Shown one piece after another: positions 1 to 6,952 of a DNA stretch of 11,602 nucleotides (positions are counted from its first letter, which is position 1; every line of letters starts with the position of its first letter). The position numbers and the translations under genes were made by a program. The stretch comes from an uncultured Erysipelotrichaceae bacterium (GTDB taxonomy: Bacteria; Bacillota_I; Bacilli_A; RF39; UBA660). The stretch lies in the NCBI GenBank assembly GCA_902795675.1, contig CADBLZ010000069.1:1-11602 (forward strand). The letters run 5' to 3'. The notes below the pieces were generated by a model, which worked only from the letters and a program-made list of their open reading frames with translations, was not told the DNA's origin and searched no databases.

Positions 1-60
1 AAAGTCAATGAAAACTTAATCCTCTCTCTTATCAAAAAAACGTTATAAAACCAAAAAAAT
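1..60. other. Non-coding edge downstream of trhP2
   Basis: This stretch lies beyond the terminator hairpin of the trhP2 operon. On the minus strand it holds a second T-rich tract (about 49-60) and then a purine-rich GAGAGAGGA run near 20-28. I see no open frame that belongs to a gene. In B. subtilis the genes that follow this block are udk and greA, but nothing of them is visible here. Confidence 0.5.
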
Positions 61-84
61 AAAAAATAAGAAACCTTATTTTTT
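61..84 (-). terminator. Intrinsic terminator overlapping the trhP2 stop codon
   Basis: Bases 61-70 (AAAAAATAAG) pair with 75-84 (CTTATTTTTT) around a 4-base loop, giving a 10-bp stem followed on the minus strand by T-rich sequence (about 49-66). The TAA stop of trhP2 (76-78) lies within the stem. There is only one G-C pair, so the hairpin is weak and the call rests mainly on the T-tracts and the position at the operon end. It is close to symmetric and could also act on the plus strand. Confidence 0.5.
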
Positions 85-1281
85 ATAATCTTTAATATCA
101 AATATTTTAATTCTCATCATATCGTTAGGTTCTAACTTTTGGTCACATTTAAACTTAACAATCATTTGTGGATGATTAGCTACATCTATTTTTAAACCCT
201 TTTCATCAAAGATTTCTGGTATTTCAAAAGTAAATGCATCTTTATTAGGGCCAAAGATTTCAGCTACATCACCTGGTTTAAAATAATTTCTTTGTTCTAA
301 TGTTACCATCTTAGATTCATCATCATAAGAAATAACAGAGCCTAAGAAATCTTTATTACTTACTTCATCACGACCTAAGAAGTATTGTTCTTCCTTACCA
401 GGTAATCTATTAAAGAATTGTTCTACCGAATCTCTATTTGCGCATCTATTTAAAATATCTAAATAGTATTTAGCTATATTTTCATCGTACTCATTATTAA
501 TAACCATATCAATAAGACGTCGATAAGTATGAATAACAGTAGCTATATAATAAACACTACGCATTCTACCTTCTACTTTAAATGAATTAACACCAACATT
601 AATCATTTCTTTAATATTAGAAACCATATTTAAATCCTTTGGTGTCATACTAAATATTTGACTAGTATTATCAGGATTAAAAGTAAAACGACAAACTTGT
701 GCACATCCACCTCTATTAGCATCTCTATTTGTTGCATAATTACTCATTACACAGCGTCCACTCATAGATGTACACATAGCACCATGAACAAAACACTCAA
801 TTTCAAGTCCTGTTTCTTCTTTTATCCTTCTAATATCTTCTTTACTAGCTTCACGTGCAAGTACTACTCTTGTCGCCCCAAATTCATTCTTATAGAATTT
901 AGCAGCTTCATAATTTAATGTTGAAGCTTGTGTACTTACGTGTAATTCTAACTTTAATTTTAAATCTCTAATTAGTTCCATAACAACAGTATCTGAAACT
1001 ATTAAAGCATCAACACCTATTTCATCTAATTGAATTAGGTATTCCTTTAAACCATCTATATCTTTATCATGAAAAACAATATTAACTGTTACATATACTC
1101 TTTTATTTAATGAATGTGCAAAATTAACTGCCTCTCTAATATCATCAACACTAAAATTCTTAGCATTAGCTCTTAAAGAAAAGTTTTGACCACCAATATA
1201 TACTGCATCAGCACCATATAATAAAGCAATCTTAAGTCTTTCTAAATCACCAGCAGGTGCAAGTAATTCAATTCTTTCCAT
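76..1281 (-). CDS. trhP2: tRNA 5-hydroxyuridine(34) synthesis protein, U32 family, TrhP2/YrrO-like
   Basis: 401 aa, against about 420 in B. subtilis YrrO. It opens with the U32 signature start ELLAPAGD (5-12). The family motif E-x-F-x2-G-A-M-C-x6-C-x2-S lies at 162-180. Cys170, Cys177, Cys193 and Cys197 are the four cysteines expected to bind the iron-sulfur cluster in TrhP-type proteins. K-V-E-G-R-M follows at 235-240. Residues from about 305 to 395 match the small C-terminal beta-barrel of the long U32 members (FKPGDVAEIFGP at 334-345). Family knowledge: TrhP proteins hydroxylate the wobble uridine of tRNA in a prephenate-dependent pathway, and the old 'collagenase-like protease' name is misleading. 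The start is sure: a strong AGGGAGGA site precedes the ATG, which shares one base with the stop of the preceding gene (TAATG). Last gene of the operon. Confidence 0.9.
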   Translation of the reverse strand: MERIELLAPAGDLERLKIALLYGADAVYIGGQNFSLRANAKNFSVDDIREAVNFAHSLNKRVYVTVNIVFHDKDIDGLKEYLIQLDEIGVDALIVSDTVVMELIRDLKLKLELHVSTQASTLNYEAAKFYKNEFGATRVVLAREASKEDIRRIKEETGLEIECFVHGAMCTSMSGRCVMSNYATNRDANRGGCAQVCRFTFNPDNTSQIFSMTPKDLNMVSNIKEMINVGVNSFKVEGRMRSVYYIATVIHTYRRLIDMVINNEYDENIAKYYLDILNRCANRDSVEQFFNRLPGKEEQYFLGRDEVSNKDFLGSVISYDDESKMVTLEQRNYFKPGDVAEIFGPNKDAFTFEIPEIFDEKGLKIDVANHPQMIVKFKCDQKLEPNDMMRIKIFDIKDYKK

Positions 1282-2078
1282 TACTTATTCCTCCCTATTT
1301 TATAAATAGTAGGTTTATCTAAGAATCCTTCATCTTCTACTTCTGTATTAATATCTAAATCATTAATAAAAGAAATAATACGTTCACTATCAATCATCAT
1401 TGTATTAATATAGAAATACTTAACATTAGGTAGATTAACCAATCTACGTCCATTAAATATCTTATCAGAGTACATAACTGTTCCATAATTATTCTCTACA
1501 GCTCTAAATCTAATATGAGTAGCTGTATCTTCAATTAAATTACTACTTTTATAAACTAAATTAAAGTTTTCTGACCAATTAGATAGCAATAATCTTCTAC
1601 TATACATTACTTGATTATAACCAAATAAATGAACTGTTAAATCATGATTATTAGTACATATATCTTCTAGTTCACTATATGTAAGTTCATTACATAAGAA
1701 TACCGAATCCACATTACCTAACCAATATTTAACACTACGTGAATTACTACCAAAATGATTTTGGAATAATATTAATTCAAGATCTAGATTTAATTCCTTA
1801 ATTAAATAATAAACACCTACATCTTCAAATACAATTCCTTTAATACCTTTTAATTCTTTTAATATATCTTTTAAACGATCAATATCATCACTCGTTAAAA
1901 TACGATTTACTAATAAAAACTTATTTGAAACATCAAATTTTAAAATATCTTCTAAAGATATTTCATTATATCCAACTACAAAACCTTCTAAAGGAAATAA
2001 AAAAGCAGTAATACCTGCTTTTCTATAAGTCTCTACGTCTTCTAGTTTATTAATTGCGATTAGTATTTTAGAGATCAT
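1281..2078 (-). CDS. trhP1: Short U32-family partner protein, TrhP1/YrrN-like
   Basis: 265 aa, shorter than B. subtilis YrrN (about 309). It sits between trmR and trhP2, as yrrN does in B. subtilis, and this position is the main support for the name. The region matching the U32 signature is V-H-L-F-G-Y-N-Q-V-M-Y-S-R-R at 149-162, where Tyr and Arg replace the cysteines of the long partner. The protein therefore probably holds no iron-sulfur cluster and may act as the non-catalytic half of a TrhP1/TrhP2 pair. There is no C-terminal barrel. The ATG overlaps the trmR stop by 11 bases and I see no clear Shine-Dalgarno, so translation probably depends on ribosomes finishing trmR. Identification as U32 is firm by context and moderate by sequence. 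Confidence 0.8.
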   Translation of the reverse strand: MISKILIAINKLEDVETYRKAGITAFLFPLEGFVVGYNEISLEDILKFDVSNKFLLVNRILTSDDIDRLKDILKELKGIKGIVFEDVGVYYLIKELNLDLELILFQNHFGSNSRSVKYWLGNVDSVFLCNELTYSELEDICTNNHDLTVHLFGYNQVMYSRRLLLSNWSENFNLVYKSSNLIEDTATHIRFRAVENNYGTVMYSDKIFNGRRLVNLPNVKYFYINTMMIDSERIISFINDLDINTEVEDEGFLDKPTIYKIGRNK

Positions 2079-2661
2079 TTTTTCTAATGCTTACAGATAA
2101 GCCGTCTCCAACATCATAAAATTTAGTTTCAAATTCGTCATTATTCTTTAAGAAATCAATATAGTTTTCAATTTTACCAACTAATTGTTTAAGATTTCTA
2201 GATGATATCATATCTCTATGACCAACATGTCCATGGAATTTTAAGTTATCTGTTACAATAACACCACCTGGTTTTAAGAAATATTTATATTTTTCAAAAA
2301 ACTTAGTATATTGACCCTTAGCAGCATCGATAAATATTAAATCGTAACTAACACCCTTTAAATTAACTTCTAAAGCATCTTGATATACAACATTGATTCT
2401 ATCTTGCATATCAACATCTTTAACATTCTTTAAACATTCCATATATCTTTCTTCGTCACGTTCAATTGTTGTTAATTTAATATCAGGATCAACACTAGCC
2501 ATAAGAATACCAGAATATCCGATAGCACTACCTATTTCAAGTATTTCTTTAACACCATTAGCTTTAATAAACTTCATAATGAAAGTAATACTATCTCTTT
2601 CGATAATTGGAACATTATGCTCTTTAGCATAATTCTCCATTTCTCTAATCTTTTCTTCCAT
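2068..2661 (-). CDS. trmR: tRNA 5-hydroxyuridine(34) O-methyltransferase TrmR
   Basis: 197 aa class I SAM-dependent methyltransferase of the catechol-O-methyltransferase-like group. SAM-binding motif I is L-E-I-G-S-A-I-G-Y-S at 41-50, and acidic Glu67 (TTIERDE) follows the second strand. F-I-D-A-A-K-G at 110-116 and V-T-D-N-L at 136-140 give the residues expected to bind the metal: Asp112, Asp138 and Asn139. Family knowledge: B. subtilis TrmR (YrrM) methylates 5-hydroxyuridine at tRNA position 34 to 5-methoxyuridine, the step after the two U32 proteins encoded next. The mltG stop lies one base upstream. GAAGG, encoding the end of MltG, lies 8 bases before the ATG and serves as Shine-Dalgarno. 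Without the yrrMNO gene order one could only call it a caffeoyl-CoA-type O-methyltransferase. Confidence 0.9.
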   Translation of the reverse strand: MEEKIREMENYAKEHNVPIIERDSITFIMKFIKANGVKEILEIGSAIGYSGILMASVDPDIKLTTIERDEERYMECLKNVKDVDMQDRINVVYQDALEVNLKGVSYDLIFIDAAKGQYTKFFEKYKYFLKPGGVIVTDNLKFHGHVGHRDMISSRNLKQLVGKIENYIDFLKNNDEFETKFYDVGDGLSVSIRKNDL

Positions 2662-2662
2662 T

Positions 2663-3730
2663 TTAATAACCTTCTTTATTATACTTGTTGTTTAATTGTA
2701 GAAATTCATTATAAGTTTCTGCAAAATAAACTTTACCAGTTTTTACATCTGCAACAAAATATACATAGAATGTATCACTAGGATTTAAAGCAGCTTTAAC
2801 ATCTTCAACTGTAACACCACAAATTGGTCCAACAGGTAAACCTGTAATAACTCTTGTATTATAAGGGTTATTTAAAGTTAAAGATGCTAATCCTTCATTA
2901 GTATGTGTTTTATCCATAGGAATTTTACCACCATAATAAGCCGTAACATCCATACCTAAAGACATACCCATATCAAGTCTCTTATAGATAACTTGACTAA
3001 CTTTTGTTTTATCATCATAGATTTTAGCTTCTTTTTGAATAATACTTGCCATAGTAAGTATTTCATGAACGCTATAACCACTATTCAAAATTTGTTCCTT
3101 ATAAGGATCTAATTTAATAGCTGTTTCATCTAACAACTTGATCAAAACATCTTCAATTGTTGCATCTTTCTTGAATCTATATGTATCTGGATACAAATAA
3201 CCTTCAAGGGCATAATATAATTTATCATTTAAGATTTCATCAGTCAAGAACCAATATCTCTTAATCATTCTGTTCAAGAATTCTTGATCACTTAACTTAG
3301 CTTCTACTTCTTCTTCACTATAATGGAAGAAAGCAGCTATTCTTTCAATATAGTAATCCATTCTATTTCCAGGAATAAACATTACTTCAAAAGATTCCTC
3401 AATAGCATTATTACTTCCACTTAAAGTTTCAAAGATTTCTTTAACACTTTGATTCTTATTTAAAGGATATAAACCAGCTTTTAAACTATCAACCTTATTA
3501 GTTACATAATAAAAATAAGCTGTTTTCTCATTTTTAATTAAACCTTTTTCCTTTAAATTACTAATAATTGTTTTAACAGACTCTCCATTACTAACAGTAA
3601 ATTCTACTGGCGTATCACCACCAACAGCTTTTAAACTATTATTATAGAAAACCAAAACACCCGCTAAAGCACAGATAATAAGAACTAAAAAAGCAGAAAG
3701 AATAATAATAATTTTCTTACTCTTCTTCAT
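2663..3730 (-). CDS. mltG: Endolytic murein transglycosylase MltG (YceG family)
   Basis: 355 aa from the ATG at 3730. A lysine-rich N-terminus (MKKSKK) is followed by one membrane segment (about 7-29), placing the rest outside the membrane. Residues 40-100 fit the small LysM-like domain typical of the family, and the catalytic domain follows. Family marks: E-G-Y-L-Y-P-D-T-Y at 176-184; A-S-I-I-Q-K-E-A at 228-235, with Glu234 as the expected catalytic glutamate; and Y-N-T-R...G-L-P-V-G-P-I at 290-303. MltG cuts nascent peptidoglycan glycan strands and so sets strand length. The start overlaps the preceding gene by 14 bases. A GTG at 3745 would add five residues; I prefer the ATG because it gives the usual short positively charged leader, but neither has a strong ribosome site. 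Confidence 0.95.
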   Translation of the reverse strand: MKKSKKIIIILSAFLVLIICALAGVLVFYNNSLKAVGGDTPVEFTVSNGESVKTIISNLKEKGLIKNEKTAYFYYVTNKVDSLKAGLYPLNKNQSVKEIFETLSGSNNAIEESFEVMFIPGNRMDYYIERIAAFFHYSEEEVEAKLSDQEFLNRMIKRYWFLTDEILNDKLYYALEGYLYPDTYRFKKDATIEDVLIKLLDETAIKLDPYKEQILNSGYSVHEILTMASIIQKEAKIYDDKTKVSQVIYKRLDMGMSLGMDVTAYYGGKIPMDKTHTNEGLASLTLNNPYNTRVITGLPVGPICGVTVEDVKAALNPSDTFYVYFVADVKTGKVYFAETYNEFLQLNNKYNKEGY

Positions 3731-4010
3731 TTTCGTTCTTACCACTTAATTTTTCTTGAGCACTAGCTAAAATATTTTCAATAATTTTCCATTCTCTATC
3801 TGTTTCAATAGGAAGTAAATCACTACTCTTACCACTTGGGTCATAAATAGATGCATATACTTTAGTACTTCCATCTTCTGATTTAGTATTATCAGTATAA
3901 GCTATATAACTTTTACCTGTTTCTTCAGAATCAAAAGTAAATAGTACTTCGCATTCTACTTCTTCGCCCATTTCATTCTTAATAGTAAACTTATTATTTT
4001 CATTATTCAT
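3717..4010 (-). CDS. yrzB: DUF1292 family protein (YrzB-like)
   Basis: 97 aa, highly acidic, no membrane segment. The core reads as short beta strands: F-T-I-K-N-E-M-G-E-E-V-E-C at 8-20, then V-L-F-T-F-D-S-E-E-T-G-K-S-Y-I-A-Y-T at 22-39, and a later V-Y-A-S-I-Y-D-P at 51-58, typical of DUF1292. It ends in a Glu-rich tail. The function of the family is not known. Its place between ruvX and mltG is conserved across Bacillota, which is the best support for the call. The ATG at 4010 has GGTGAT six to ten bases upstream, and this site lies in the ruvX coding end. The gene overlaps ruvX by 8 bases and mltG by 14. Confidence 0.88.
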   Translation of the reverse strand: MNNENNKFTIKNEMGEEVECEVLFTFDSEETGKSYIAYTDNTKSEDGSTKVYASIYDPSGKSSDLLPIETDREWKIIENILASAQEKLSGKNENEEE

Positions 4011-4020
4011 TTTTATCACC
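4003..4020 (-). promoter_or_regulatory. Coupled stop/start junction and Shine-Dalgarno for yrzB
   Basis: On the minus strand GGTGATAAAAATGAATAA encodes the last residues G-D-K-N-E of RuvX and its TAA. The same bases supply the GGTGAT ribosome site (4015-4020) and the ATG (4008-4010) of the next gene. The 8-base overlap suggests translational coupling. Confidence 0.8.
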
Positions 4021-4434
4021 CTTCATCTTTAAATATGTTTCAAGTATTATACTAGCTGCAACAGAATCGATTACTTTCTTTCTATTCTCTCTTCTCATAT
4101 CTGCATCTAATAAATAACTCTCTGCTTCAACAGTCGAAAGTCTTTCATCAATTAACGTTACTGGTAATTGGTATCTTTCTTCTAAAGCCGTTTTAAATTT
4201 CATACTTCTTTCAGCTGCAAAGCCAAGTGTATTATTCATGTTCTTAGGTAAACCAAGTACTAAATCAGTAATACCATTATCTTTAATAATATTATCTAAA
4301 TCATCAAAAAGTAACTGATAATCTTCGCCATCCCATCTTAAAACCTTATAAGGTGAAGATAACATATTAAGTTTATCAGACATAGCTAAACCTAATGTAC
4401 GTGTACCTAAATCTAAGCCTAAGCTTCTACTCAT
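4003..4434 (-). CDS. ruvX: RuvX/YqgF-type RNase H-fold nuclease, 16S rRNA maturation
   Basis: 143 aa, normal for the family. The RNase H-like fold is marked by L-G-L-D-L-G-T-R-T-L-G-L-A at 5-17 with metal ligand Asp8, L-G-L-P-K-N-M at 60-66, D-E-R-L-S-T at 96-101, and I-D-S-V-A-A at 122-127 with Asp123. Family knowledge: YqgF is needed for 5' end maturation of 16S rRNA in E. coli. It is also annotated as a putative Holliday junction resolvase, a role that remains unproven. Position after ireB is the B. subtilis yrzL-yrrK arrangement. The start overlaps the ireB stop by 8 bases; GGTG is missing here and only GATAATA precedes the ATG, so initiation probably relies on coupling. Confidence 0.93.
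   Translation of the reverse strand: MSRSLGLDLGTRTLGLAMSDKLNMLSSPYKVLRWDGEDYQLLFDDLDNIIKDNGITDLVLGLPKNMNNTLGFAAERSMKFKTALEERYQLPVTLIDERLSTVEAESYLLDADMRRENRKKVIDSVAASIILETYLKMKGDKNE
4427..4434 (-). promoter_or_regulatory. Coupled stop/start overlap ireB/ruvX
   Basis: ATGAGTAG contains the ruvX start and the ireB TAG stop. It is the same 8-base overlap class as three other pairs in the window, but upstream there is only TTAGATAATA and no GGTG, so ruvX would depend on re-initiation. Confidence 0.65.
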
Positions 4435-4678
4435 TATTATCTAAATAATCTTCTAAAATAATAGCCATTACTTCAATACGGTCAAATTCTAGGATCTTTT
4501 GTCTAGCATCCTTATAATTAGAAATATAGCCAGGATCACCGCTTGATAAGTAACCAACTATTTGATTTATAGGATTATATCCTCTTTCTTTAAGTGAAGC
4601 ACATACTTCTTTTATAGTTTGATTAATAAGCTTTCTTTTAATAATACTTATATCAAATATACTGGTTTTATCCTCCAT
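4427..4678 (-). CDS. ireB: IreB family regulatory phosphoprotein (UPF0297, YrzL-like)
   Basis: 83 aa, close to the usual 85-90. The family core Y-N-P-I-N-Q-I-V-G-Y-L-S-S-G-D-P-G-Y-I is at 38-56, followed by D-A-R at 61-63 and an acidic C-terminal helix. In Enterococcus faecalis IreB is a substrate of the PASTA-domain Ser/Thr kinase IreK and limits cephalosporin resistance; phosphorylation falls on N-terminal threonines. Here Thr5 and Ser6 are the only early candidates. A matching kinase and phosphatase should be encoded elsewhere in the genome. The start is the ATG at 4678, with GAGAGGTG ending seven bases upstream; a GTG inside that ribosome site would add three residues (M-Y-Y) and is rejected. 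First gene of the operon. Confidence 0.93.
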   Translation of the reverse strand: MEDKTSIFDISIIKRKLINQTIKEVCASLKERGYNPINQIVGYLSSGDPGYISNYKDARQKILEFDRIEVMAIILEDYLDNNE

Positions 4679-4705
4679 ATAATACACCTCTCCAAGTACA
4701 ATATT

Positions 4706-4714
4706 ATTTTACCA
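4706..4714 (-). promoter_or_regulatory. Probable extended -10 promoter of the ireB operon
   Basis: The minus strand reads TGG-TAAAAT, an extended -10 element, about 27 bases upstream of the ireB ATG, which gives a leader of roughly 20 bases. No good -35 hexamer is seen at 17 bases spacing (TTTTAA only). No terminator separates it from ruvB, so ruvB readthrough may add to expression. Confidence 0.5.
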
Positions 4715-4740
4715 TTAAATCATCAAATTTAAAAGTAATC

Positions 4741-5727
4741 TTAGTTATCATGTTCAATATTCAAATGCTTATATGCTTTCTCTGTTGCAATACGACCTCT
4801 AGGAGTTCTCTTAACAAAACCTTCTTGCATCAAGAATGGTTCAACAACATCCTCAATTGTTGTAACTTCTTCACCAATAGAGGTTGCAATTGTTTGTGCA
4901 CCAACAGGTCCACCATTGAATTTTGTGATTAAAGATTCTAAATACTCAATATCAATTTGATCTAAGCCATTATTATCAACCTTTAATCTATTAAGTGAAT
5001 GAACTGTAGTATCTCTATCTATTTCATCCATTTCATTAACCAAACTAAAATCTCTAACTCGTTTAAATAAACGATTAGCAATTCTTGGTGTCTTTCTAGA
5101 TCTTCTAGCAAGTTCCATTGCTGCATCATCACTAATTGGCATATTTAAAACTCTACTTGTTCTCTTAATAATTTGGAATAATTCTTCATCAGAATAATAA
5201 TTTAACTTACTTACAATACCAAAACGATCTCTTAAAGGTGCAGATATATCACCAACTCTTGTTGTTGCACCAACTAAAGTAAATGGTGGTAAATCAATTC
5301 GTAAGTTTCTTGATGTTCCATCCTGATTAGGAATCACTATATCTAAAGTAAAGTCTTCCATTGCAGGATATAGTATTTCTTCAATATATCTTGGTATACG
5401 ATGGATTTCATCAATAAATAGAATATCTCCCTCTTCTAAAGTTGAAAGAATAGCTGCTAAGTCACCAGGTTTCTCAATAGCAGGTCCAGAAGCAACTCTA
5501 ATATTAGCTCCCATCTCATGTGAGATAATATAAGCTAAAGTTGTTTTACCAAGTCCTGGAGGACCATATAGTAATGTATGATCTAATACTTCATCTCTCA
5601 TCTTTGCCGCTTTAATAAAAACACGTATGTTTTCTTTTAACTCTGATTGACCAACATAATCATCTAATGTTTGAGGTCTTATACTATCATCAGTATCTTT
5701 AATACTAGCATCAACAATTCTACTCAT
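4741..5727 (-). CDS. ruvB: Holliday junction branch migration helicase RuvB
   Basis: 328 aa, normal length (B. subtilis about 334). Opens with R-P-Q-T-L-D-D-Y-V-G-Q (17-27). Walker A G-P-P-G-L-G-K-T-T is at 55-63, Walker B L-F-I-D-E-I-H at 103-109, sensor 1 G-A-T-T-R at 153-157, and the L-R-D-R-F-G arginine-finger region at 165-170. The C-terminal winged-helix part carries K-R-T-P-R-G-R near 306-312. RuvB forms the hexameric motor which, with RuvA, drives branch migration in recombination and fork repair. The start is the ATG at 5727, preceded by GGTGAA (5732-5737). A TTG further upstream would add five residues and is rejected. It overlaps the preceding HAD gene by 8 bases. Confidence 0.98.
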   Translation of the reverse strand: MSRIVDASIKDTDDSIRPQTLDDYVGQSELKENIRVFIKAAKMRDEVLDHTLLYGPPGLGKTTLAYIISHEMGANIRVASGPAIEKPGDLAAILSTLEEGDILFIDEIHRIPRYIEEILYPAMEDFTLDIVIPNQDGTSRNLRIDLPPFTLVGATTRVGDISAPLRDRFGIVSKLNYYSDEELFQIIKRTSRVLNMPISDDAAMELARRSRKTPRIANRLFKRVRDFSLVNEMDEIDRDTTVHSLNRLKVDNNGLDQIDIEYLESLITKFNGGPVGAQTIATSIGEEVTTIEDVVEPFLMQEGFVKRTPRGRIATEKAYKHLNIEHDN

Positions 5728-5737
5728 CCGTTTCACC
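5720..5737 (-). promoter_or_regulatory. Coupled stop/start junction and Shine-Dalgarno for ruvB
   Basis: GGTGAAACGGATGAGTAG on the minus strand encodes the G-E-T-D-E end and TAG stop of the nucleotidase-like protein, and at the same time supplies the ruvB ribosome site and ATG. The overlap is 8 bases. Confidence 0.8.
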
Positions 5738-6292
5738 TTCAATCAATTCATATATCTTTTTCCAACTACTAATAGCTTCCATTCCGTCATTATAGTTCTT
5801 ATAAGCATCTTCTATCAGATAACTCTTAATACCATATTGTCTAACAGCATGAATATGATCTGGTAGATTATCAATAAAATAATCTAACCCTAATCTATTA
5901 GCCACTATACCTTTATTTTTACAATCATTAATAACATCGTCAAAATGAACATGTTTATCATTCATATATTTGATGATTTTATTTCTCATATCATTTGTTT
6001 CAGGTCTAGAAGTAATTAAATAAATCTCATGTCCATTATCATGCAACATATTAATATATTTTCTAGCTCCTCTTCTTAACCTAACTTTTAATAGCAAATC
6101 ATTTTCTTTAACATAATCAAAAAATCTTTCTGTATCGTCTTTATCCCAATACATCATATCAGAAAACCAATACTTATTCTTATCTTTAAAACCTTTTCCT
6201 TTTAAGTACTTCTTATCAAATATTAACGCTTCTTTAACCAATAACTCATTACTTAAAGTAATCGTATCATCAATATCAATACCTATCTTCAT
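5720..6292 (-). CDS. HAD-superfamily 5'(3')-deoxyribonucleotidase-like protein
   Basis: 190 aa soluble protein. HAD motif I is I-D-I-D-D-T at 5-10, with nucleophile Asp6 and acid/base Asp8. Motif II is L-I-T-S-R at 92-96 (Thr94 or Ser95), the motif III lysine is probably Lys126, and motif IV is F-I-D-N-L-P-D at 139-145. Layout and length fit the NT5C-type 5' nucleotidase family (as in B. subtilis YqfW/YorS), which removes phosphate from nucleoside monophosphates; the true substrate is unknown. It sits between ruvA and ruvB: the ATG shares one base with the ruvA stop (TAATG) with no clear Shine-Dalgarno, and its end overlaps ruvB by 8 bases. Co-expression with recombination genes is therefore likely, although a direct role in recombination is only a guess. 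Confidence 0.82.
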   Translation of the reverse strand: MKIGIDIDDTITLSNELLVKEALIFDKKYLKGKGFKDKNKYWFSDMMYWDKDDTERFFDYVKENDLLLKVRLRRGARKYINMLHDNGHEIYLITSRPETNDMRNKIIKYMNDKHVHFDDVINDCKNKGIVANRLGLDYFIDNLPDHIHAVRQYGIKSYLIEDAYKNYNDGMEAISSWKKIYELIEGETDE

Positions 6293-6840
6293 TATTTCAT
6301 TAATAGCTTTAAAGCTTCCTTAATTTGATTCTCTGTTGATTCACCACTATTAATCTTTGGTAACACTTTCTTAATATCAGCTTTACCATAACCTAAACTA
6401 GTCAAAGCATCCATAACTTCTGTTAAAGATGAATCATTAAATAAATCTGGTGTTCCAACTTTACCTTTTAAGTCTAGAATAATTTGACGAGCTACTTTAT
6501 CTCCAACTTTAGGGAACTTAGTTAAATAAATAATATTCTCTCTTTGAATAGCATCATAAATAGCATCGACTGGACTAGTAAGTATTGGAATTGCCATCTT
6601 AGGGCCAACACCTTTAACATTAATAAGCTTTAAGAATAATTCTCTTTCTTCTAATGTTTTAAATCCATATAGAGTATATTCATCTTCTCTAACATAAGAA
6701 TAAATATAAACTTTATACTCTTCTTCTACTCTAAAACTAAAAGGACTAGAAACATAAATCATATAACCTATACCATTATTATCTAATGAAATATAATTAC
6801 TACCAATTTCTGTTACAATACCTTTAATATAATTGTACAT
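6292..6840 (-). CDS. ruvA: Holliday junction DNA-binding protein RuvA
   Basis: 182 aa, slightly short (B. subtilis about 201). Residues 1-64 form the OB-fold domain starting M-Y-N-Y-I-K-G, with R-E-D at 51-53 matching the acidic pin region that separates DNA strands at the junction. Two helix-hairpin-helix motifs follow: I-N-V-K-G-V-G-P-K at 73-81 and F-P-K-V-G-D-K-V-A at 109-117. A small C-terminal domain (about 136-182) should contact RuvB. RuvA tetramers hold the junction square-planar and load RuvB. The start is the ATG at 6840, with GGTGAA six bases before it; the GTG inside that site would add M-N-I and is rejected. First gene of its transcript. Confidence 0.96.
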   Translation of the reverse strand: MYNYIKGIVTEIGSNYISLDNNGIGYMIYVSSPFSFRVEEEYKVYIYSYVREDEYTLYGFKTLEERELFLKLINVKGVGPKMAIPILTSPVDAIYDAIQRENIIYLTKFPKVGDKVARQIILDLKGKVGTPDLFNDSSLTEVMDALTSLGYGKADIKKVLPKINSGESTENQIKEALKLLMK

Positions 6841-6857
6841 AATATTCACCTATAATC

Positions 6858-6866
6858 ATTATACCA
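6858..6866 (-). promoter_or_regulatory. Extended -10 promoter upstream of ruvA (proximal)
   Basis: The minus strand reads TGG-TATAAT, a perfect -10 hexamer with the TGN extension, 17 bases before the ruvA ATG. The predicted leader would be only about 10-12 bases, just holding the ribosome site. There is no good -35. Confidence 0.6.
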
Positions 6867-6878
6867 TACATTTATTCA

Positions 6879-6909
6879 ATTATACTTAACATATACGTAA
6901 AAAATCCAA
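6879..6909 (-). promoter_or_regulatory. Possible second (distal) promoter upstream of ruvA
   Basis: A second TATAAT (6879-6884) has TTGGAT (6904-6909) upstream on the minus strand, but the 19-base spacer is long. It would give a leader of about 30 bases. It may work as an alternative to the proximal element. Confidence 0.35.
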
Positions 6910-6924
6910 TTATTTCCTTTAAAA

Positions 6925-6952
6925 AAATAAGAGAATGATTATTCTCTTATTT
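6925..6952 (-). terminator. Intrinsic terminator embedded in the last codons of the Tad operon
   Basis: Bases 6925-6936 (AAATAAGAGAAT) pair with 6941-6952 (ATTCTCTTATTT) around a 4-base loop: a 12-bp stem with two G-C pairs. On the minus strand the stem continues into a T-run (about 6921-6927). The TAA stop (6939-6941) begins in the loop, so the hairpin begins within the coding sequence of the last gene. Confidence 0.7.

Noticed and set aside
3..8. TTGACT on the minus strand, a possible -35 for the next gene
   Set aside because: The -10 position would fall outside the window, and a single hexamer in AT-rich DNA is not evidence of a promoter.
658..918. 86-codon plus-strand open frame inside trhP2
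   Set aside because: It lies wholly antisense to the U32 signature region of a clear gene, is composed of low-complexity Ser/Thr/Ile/Cys residues and has no ribosome site.
2393..2632. 79-codon plus-strand open frame inside trmR
   Set aside because: Antisense shadow of the SAM-binding region. Its Ser/Ile/Leu-rich composition is what the complement of AT-rich coding sequence gives.
2663..3745. Longer MltG starting at GTG 3745
   Set aside because: It would add M-V-R-T-K and a 29-base overlap with the preceding gene, with no better ribosome site. It is possible but less likely than ATG 3730.
4750..4932. 60-codon plus-strand open frame inside ruvB
   Set aside because: Antisense to the conserved winged-helix end of RuvB; Cys/Asn-rich, with no support.
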